Positions 59,738-64,000 of a stretch of 64,000 bases of DNA are shown piece after piece. Both the position numbers and the translations under genes were made by a program. The stretch is from Aphrocallistes beatrix (Eukaryota; Porifera; Hexactinellida; Sceptrulophora; Aphrocallistidae): contig OY725502.1 in assembly GCA_963281255.1 (NCBI GenBank), positions 186,001 to 250,000 of the forward strand, read 5' to 3'. The number at the start of each line of letters is the position of its first letter. Position 1 is the first letter of the stretch. The notes beneath the pieces were generated by a model that saw only the letters and a list, made by a program, of their open reading frames with translations, did not search any database and was not told where the DNA came from.

Positions 59738-60829
59738 CTATTTGTTTCCTATCAGAGGCTGGAACAAAGTGCTACGAGAAAATCTAGTAGGCTTATTCAT
59801 TGCAGATCTTTTCTTGAACATTCTCACGATCAGTTTACGCATGATGGAAATGTGGATGAGGAGAAGTGGCAGTGTTAGAATTATTAAGAGAAGTAGACTG
59901 ATTGCTGTATCTATTTTTGAAAGTTTCCCTTTGCTTTGCAGAATTTGAACTTTCAGATGGAAATACTTCTCTATCAGACAATCCCCCAATAAAAATATCT
60001 TAATAATATATCCAGAAATACAAGCGATTAAGACACTTGTGAACAAGAAGATATAGAGAAAATATAGGATTGCATCTTTTTTATAGTCCTTCAGCATTCC
60101 TAACAACTTATCATGAGTTTGCACATCTTCAAACAAAGCATCTCGTTCCCTTCTCCTTATCACACTGTACAACTCTCTCCCGTACTTCCAATACAAACAC
60201 AAATGACCAATCAATGCAACCACTGTCATTATAGGTAAAGTCAGTATGAAGAGAGGCCAGTAGAAGATACTACACCACACACAGACTAGTTGTATGAACA
60301 GCCAAGCAAACATGACGCGTTCTCGTCTCATTATGTTTGTGATACGCTTCTCGCTGTACGCATGAGACAGGTAGGAGGTTAGTATGTGGATGAGGGACAC
60401 GAATACTATAATGGAAGTAAATGTAAGCGCATTACTTTCTCTGAAAGCTTGAGAATTATAAGATAGTTTAGTGAAGTATAATTCATCTTTACTTGTGCAA
60501 TTTGGCAGACCATCAGAATCTGATATCCCAGTTTTACTGAACAGAAAATTCGCAACAAAACCAAGATGAAACACTATTTCAGAAAAAGAAATGGCAGCAA
60601 TGAATATAGACTTAATATAATCAACTTTTGCATTCTTTAGCTCATCAAAATACCTTTCATCTGTCTGTTTCTTTAAATAGTATACTTTATTCCTCAGTAC
60701 TTTAATGCGAAACAAGAAATAGACACACCAAACAGTTCCAAAGAGAATGTTACCAATAATCCCAATACTAACTATTAGACGGACGATGAAATATTCTATG
60801 TGGAATGGAGAATAAAGTTCAATAAACAT
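59738..60829 (-). CDS. Seven-transmembrane-like protein, member 6 (array copy 3)
   Basis: Third identical 363-aa copy, 2604 bp after copy 2. Three identical genes would raise dosage of one product, or mark an ongoing unequal-exchange array. Confidence 0.85.
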   Translation of the reverse strand: MFIELYSPFHIEYFIVRLIVSIGIIGNILFGTVWCVYFLFRIKVLRNKVYYLKKQTDERYFDELKNAKVDYIKSIFIAAISFSEIVFHLGFVANFLFSKTGISDSDGLPNCTSKDELYFTKLSYNSQAFRESNALTFTSIIVFVSLIHILTSYLSHAYSEKRITNIMRRERVMFAWLFIQLVCVWCSIFYWPLFILTLPIMTVVALIGHLCLYWKYGRELYSVIRRRERDALFEDVQTHDKLLGMLKDYKKDAILYFLYIFLFTSVLIACISGYIIKIFLLGDCLIEKYFHLKVQILQSKGKLSKIDTAISLLLLIILTLPLLLIHISIMRKLIVRMFKKRSAMNKPTRFSRSTLFQPLIGNK

Positions 60830-61582
60830 TGTATTTCAGGTTGTGTAATAATGTAATCAGATTCATTTCAAATGATTCTTTTATATAAATCTTCTCATTG
60901 GAACACAGTGAGAAGTGCACAGTTCATGTTATGTGGTAATCTCCAACTTGTGCAATTTAATTTCTTGTTAAATAAGAATTTCTATTCTGTAACTTATGTG
61001 TATTACTCATACAGCATGCACAATGGCCATTCTATCTAATGGAATTTGTCCTTGATAAAGAGAGGTAGGGATTTATGCATAATTTATTTTAGTTAGTGTA
61101 TTAATTGGGATGAGACTAATATGAATGTTAACATCGAAAGTGTAAGCATATAATTTGTTTATTTGTCATAATATCTTTAATTGCTTTGAAAACATATTTG
61201 ATTTCAGCCAATCAGATTTCAAGTTTAAAGAGTCATCATTAATTATTCCCATACACTGAATTCTACCCAATCTACCAATATTTCCCATCTAGGCTTTAAT
61301 AATTAAACAATGCAACTTCATTGGTCAGCATTATTTGTCATGTTTCAAAAGTGTGATATATGAACATTAATATCCCAGCTACTCTACACCATATACGTAA
61401 GTATTGCATGCTCTATGTTTTATTAAAATCGCCTCAGTTAATTGTCAAGTCGTCTATGATTACAACAGACGTTATGTACATATATTATCACAGTGCATGT
61501 CAATACAACAATTCCTATAATAGTGGCCCATTAAGTATAACGGTGGGATAGACCTTCTGAACATAAGTACAACTCCTGCACT

Positions 61583-61655
61583 GTTCCCTCCTTATCACAC
61601 TGTACAACTCCATCCCGTACTTCCAATACAAACACAAATGACCAAATAATGCAAT
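61583..61655 (-). pseudogene. Fragment of the seven-transmembrane-like gene, array copy 3
   Basis: Third identical copy of the 73-bp relic. Confidence 0.7.
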
Positions 61656-61736
61656 TTCCATTCACTTTCAATTAACTTTCACTTTCAATTCAACATTCCT
61701 CGGCAAAGTAGGGTTTTAATATAATTATAATAATAT

Positions 61737-61858
61737 CCCTCGCCTGACTAGGTCTCAAAAGTATAAATAGAGAAAACCCCATTTTCATTTTCACTTTCAG
61801 TTCACTTTCAATGTACTTTCATTTTCACTTTCAACATTCCTAGCCAACCGCGGGTTAA
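61737..61858. mobile_element. piggyBac-like MITE at array junction 3
   Basis: Third identical junction MITE; the partial fourth unit starts at its right-hand TTAA (61855). Confidence 0.75.
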
Positions 61859-62374
61859 GGAATGCAATTCCATTGATCAGCATACTATTACATATTTCAA
61901 TGGTGTGAAAATATGAACAATCAATATCCAAGCTACTCTGCACCATATAAACAATGCATTCTTCAAATTTGGTTCTAATCGATTAGATTTTTTCAAGTTG
62001 TCCAAAGTGACAACATACGTATGTACAGCTGTAATGACTGTGACTTGTAAACAGGATAAATTACTGTATGAAAGTACAGGTATTGCTTCACTATGTTATT
62101 GCATCAGTGCTGGTTAGATATAATGCTAGGTTAGGGAATTATACAAAACTACACTACAGAGTAATCAGAATAATATTCATCAAATCATGCAGTTCAGAGT
62201 AATAGCAATGCAAGCAAAGTTATTGGTTAGTTTAGGGATTATCAAATAAAATATACAAAATGGAACTTCCAAGCAAAATATTATCTCTGCATAAACTACT
62301 CAATGAATGCCATCATCCAAATGGAAGAAAGAAAAAAACTCGAAATTGACCAAAATAAACTGTCAAAAACCGAT

Positions 62375-63466
62375 TTATTTGTTTCCTATCAGATGCTGGT
62401 ACAAAGTGCTACGAGAAAATCTAGTAGGATTATTCATTGCAGCTCTTTTCCTGAACATTCTCACGATCAGTTTACGCAGGATGGAGATGTGGATGAAAAG
62501 GAGTGGAAATGTTGCGATCATTATGAGAAGTAGACTGATTATTGTATCTAATTTTAAGATGTTGTATTTTCTATGCAGAATTTGAACTTTCAGATGGAAA
62601 TAGTACTCAAGCAGACAATCTCCAATTAGCAATATCTTAACAACATATGCAGAAAATACGAGTATTAAAGCACTCGTAAACAAGAGGATGTAAACAAAAT
62701 ATAGGATTGCATCGCTTTTATAGTCCTTCAGCATTTCTGACAACTTCCTATGAGTTTGCACATCTTCAAACAAAGCATCTCGTTCCCTTCTCCTTATCAC
62801 ACTGTACAACTCTCTCCCGTACTTCCAATACAAACACAAATGACCAATCAATGCAACCACTGTCATTATAGGTAAAGTCAGTATGAAGAGAGGCCAGTAG
62901 AAGATACTACACCACACACAGACTAGTTGTATGAACAGCCAAGCAAACATGACGCGTTCTCGTCTCATTATGTTTGTGATACGCTTCTCACTGTACGCAT
63001 GAGACAGGTAGGAGGTTAGTATGTGGATGAGGGACACGAACACTATTATAAAGGTAGATGTAAGCGCATAACTTTCTCTGAAGGCTTGAGAATTATAAGA
63101 TAGTTTAGTGATGTATGATTGATCTTTGCTTGTACAATTTGGTAGATCATTAGAATCTGATATCCTAAGTTGACTAACTATAAAACCCGAAACAAAACAA
63201 AGATGAAACATTATTTCAGAAAAAGAAATGGCAGCAATGAATATAGACTTAATATAGTCAACTTTTGCATTATTTAACTCATCAAAATACCTTTCGTCTG
63301 TCTGTTTCTTTAAATAGTATACTTTCTTCCTCAGTACTTTAATGCGAAACAAGAAATAGACACACCAAACAGTTCCAAAGAGAATATTTCCGATAGTCCC
63401 AATACCAATTATTAAATGAATAACGAGAGATATTATGTGCATTGGATCATCAAGTTTAGGAAACAT
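62375..63466 (-). CDS. Seven-transmembrane-like protein, member 7
   Basis: 363 aa from the Met at 63466 (MFPKLDDPMH), chosen by alignment with paralogue starts and because TATAAAA near 63527 is too close to the ATG at 63514. It has the family inner blocks and seven helices. Outer loop 1 has LPNCTSKDQSYITKLSYNSQ, close to members 4-6. The tail end differs (RFSRSTLYQHLIGNK). TM6-7: ILVFSAYVVKILLIGDC. The 3' flank is shared with the array, and the 5' flank is related but not identical. Confidence 0.8.
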   Translation of the reverse strand: MFPKLDDPMHIISLVIHLIIGIGTIGNILFGTVWCVYFLFRIKVLRKKVYYLKKQTDERYFDELNNAKVDYIKSIFIAAISFSEIMFHLCFVSGFIVSQLRISDSNDLPNCTSKDQSYITKLSYNSQAFRESYALTSTFIIVFVSLIHILTSYLSHAYSEKRITNIMRRERVMFAWLFIQLVCVWCSIFYWPLFILTLPIMTVVALIGHLCLYWKYGRELYSVIRRRERDALFEDVQTHRKLSEMLKDYKSDAILYFVYILLFTSALILVFSAYVVKILLIGDCLLEYYFHLKVQILHRKYNILKLDTIISLLLIMIATFPLLFIHISILRKLIVRMFRKRAAMNNPTRFSRSTLYQHLIGNK

Positions 63467-63514
63467 TGCAGAATATTTCAACTTGAAATGTGTAATAATG
63501 TAAATAGGCTTCAT

Positions 63515-64000
63515 TTCAAATTATTATTTTATAAACCTTTTATAGGAATACATCAGTGAGAAATGCACTGTTCTTAGCAATCTCCAACTTGTGTCATCCA
63601 ATTTCTTGTTAAATATGCAGTAATACTGATAACATGTGTATATACTACACATACAGAATGCACAATAGTCATTCTATCTAATGCAATTTGTCCGTTGCTA
63701 AAAATGAGGTAGTTTTTTATCAATAATTTATCCGCATTAGTTAGTGCATTGTAGCGATGAGACTAATATGAATCTTAATATCAATAGTGTGAACATATAA
63801 TTTGTTTATTTGTGATAATATCTTGTATATTAAAACGCTAGGATTTGTTTGTTTGTTCGAATTGATTGAAGAATTTGCAAGACAAGATTTTGCTGAGGTT
63901 TTGCTGAGGTTTTATTTGCAAGATTTTGCTGAGGTGTGAGAATTTCACCTGTAGTGCTTCGAACCTAATCGTAGACTCATCATTTGATACTTACATGCCA
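63515..64000. other. 5' flank of member 7 and window edge
   Basis: Promoter side of member 7, homologous to the spacer upstream of the array genes (GCACAATAGTCATTCTATCT). At 63890-63940 the word GATTTTGCTGAGG repeats three to four times. AAAACGCTAGGATT near 63835 also occurs at 20427. No further gene can be supported. Confidence 0.45.

Larger units (their letters stand above)
54043..62265. repeat. Tandem array of a 2604-bp gene-containing unit (3 full copies + 411 bp)
   Basis: Units at 54043-56646, 56647-59250 and 59251-61854, each starting at TTAAGGAATGCAATTCC, plus a fourth start at 61855 that stays identical to 62265. The copies appear identical base for base, genes and spacers alike. Each junction carries a TTAA-type MITE and a remnant of another. 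The gene following the partial fourth unit is a different family member. Confidence 0.9.

Overview
The window reads as AT-rich nuclear DNA from an early-branching animal, most likely a demosponge. This rests on an intron-rich Src tyrosine kinase, a MYLIP-type FERM gene, tandem families of single-exon genes (coiled-coil/NHL proteins, multi-pass membrane proteins), MACPF proteins and very many small non-autonomous DNA transposons. The species cannot be fixed by reading alone, and no bacterial-style operons, rRNA or CRISPR were seen.

Layout. 410-6795 (+): complete nine-exon Src-family kinase (SH3-SH2-kinase, 507 aa). 6796-15030: about 8 kb without a convincing gene, filled with transposon remnants. 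15034-21540: two secreted MACPF (perforin-like) proteins in convergent orientation, each with a TATA box, a short non-coding first exon, one intron and a single coding exon. 21541-23728: repeats. 23729-31602 (-): four tandem coiled-coil/NHL genes arranged as a duplicated two-gene unit of about 4.68 kb; the last gene has lost most of its coiled coil. 32359-38518 (+): seven-exon FERM protein resembling MYLIP/IDOL but with no RING finger found. 40270-63514: a family of proteins with predicted seven-transmembrane topology: seven near-canonical full-length members, one diverged full-length member, one truncated relic, one single-TM relative and three gene fragments. Three full-length members lie in an apparently perfect 2604-bp triplication. 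Between them, 45884-48148 (-) encodes an AIG1/TOC-like P-loop GTPase fused to a MACPF-like domain and ending in a CaaX prenylation box.

How the genes may relate. Src and the FERM protein are conserved single-copy metazoan genes. The rest looks like fast-evolving accessory content: expanding tandem arrays, paralogues that share long identical coding blocks but differ in extracellular loops, secreted pore-forming-type proteins and an intracellular membrane-targeted GTPase-MACPF fusion. This would suit a sensing, recognition or defence locus, but that is inference. The mobile DNA is unusually legible: pogo-like and Tc1/mariner-like elements with TA duplications, and piggyBac-like elements with TTAA duplications, one with its empty site preserved nearby.
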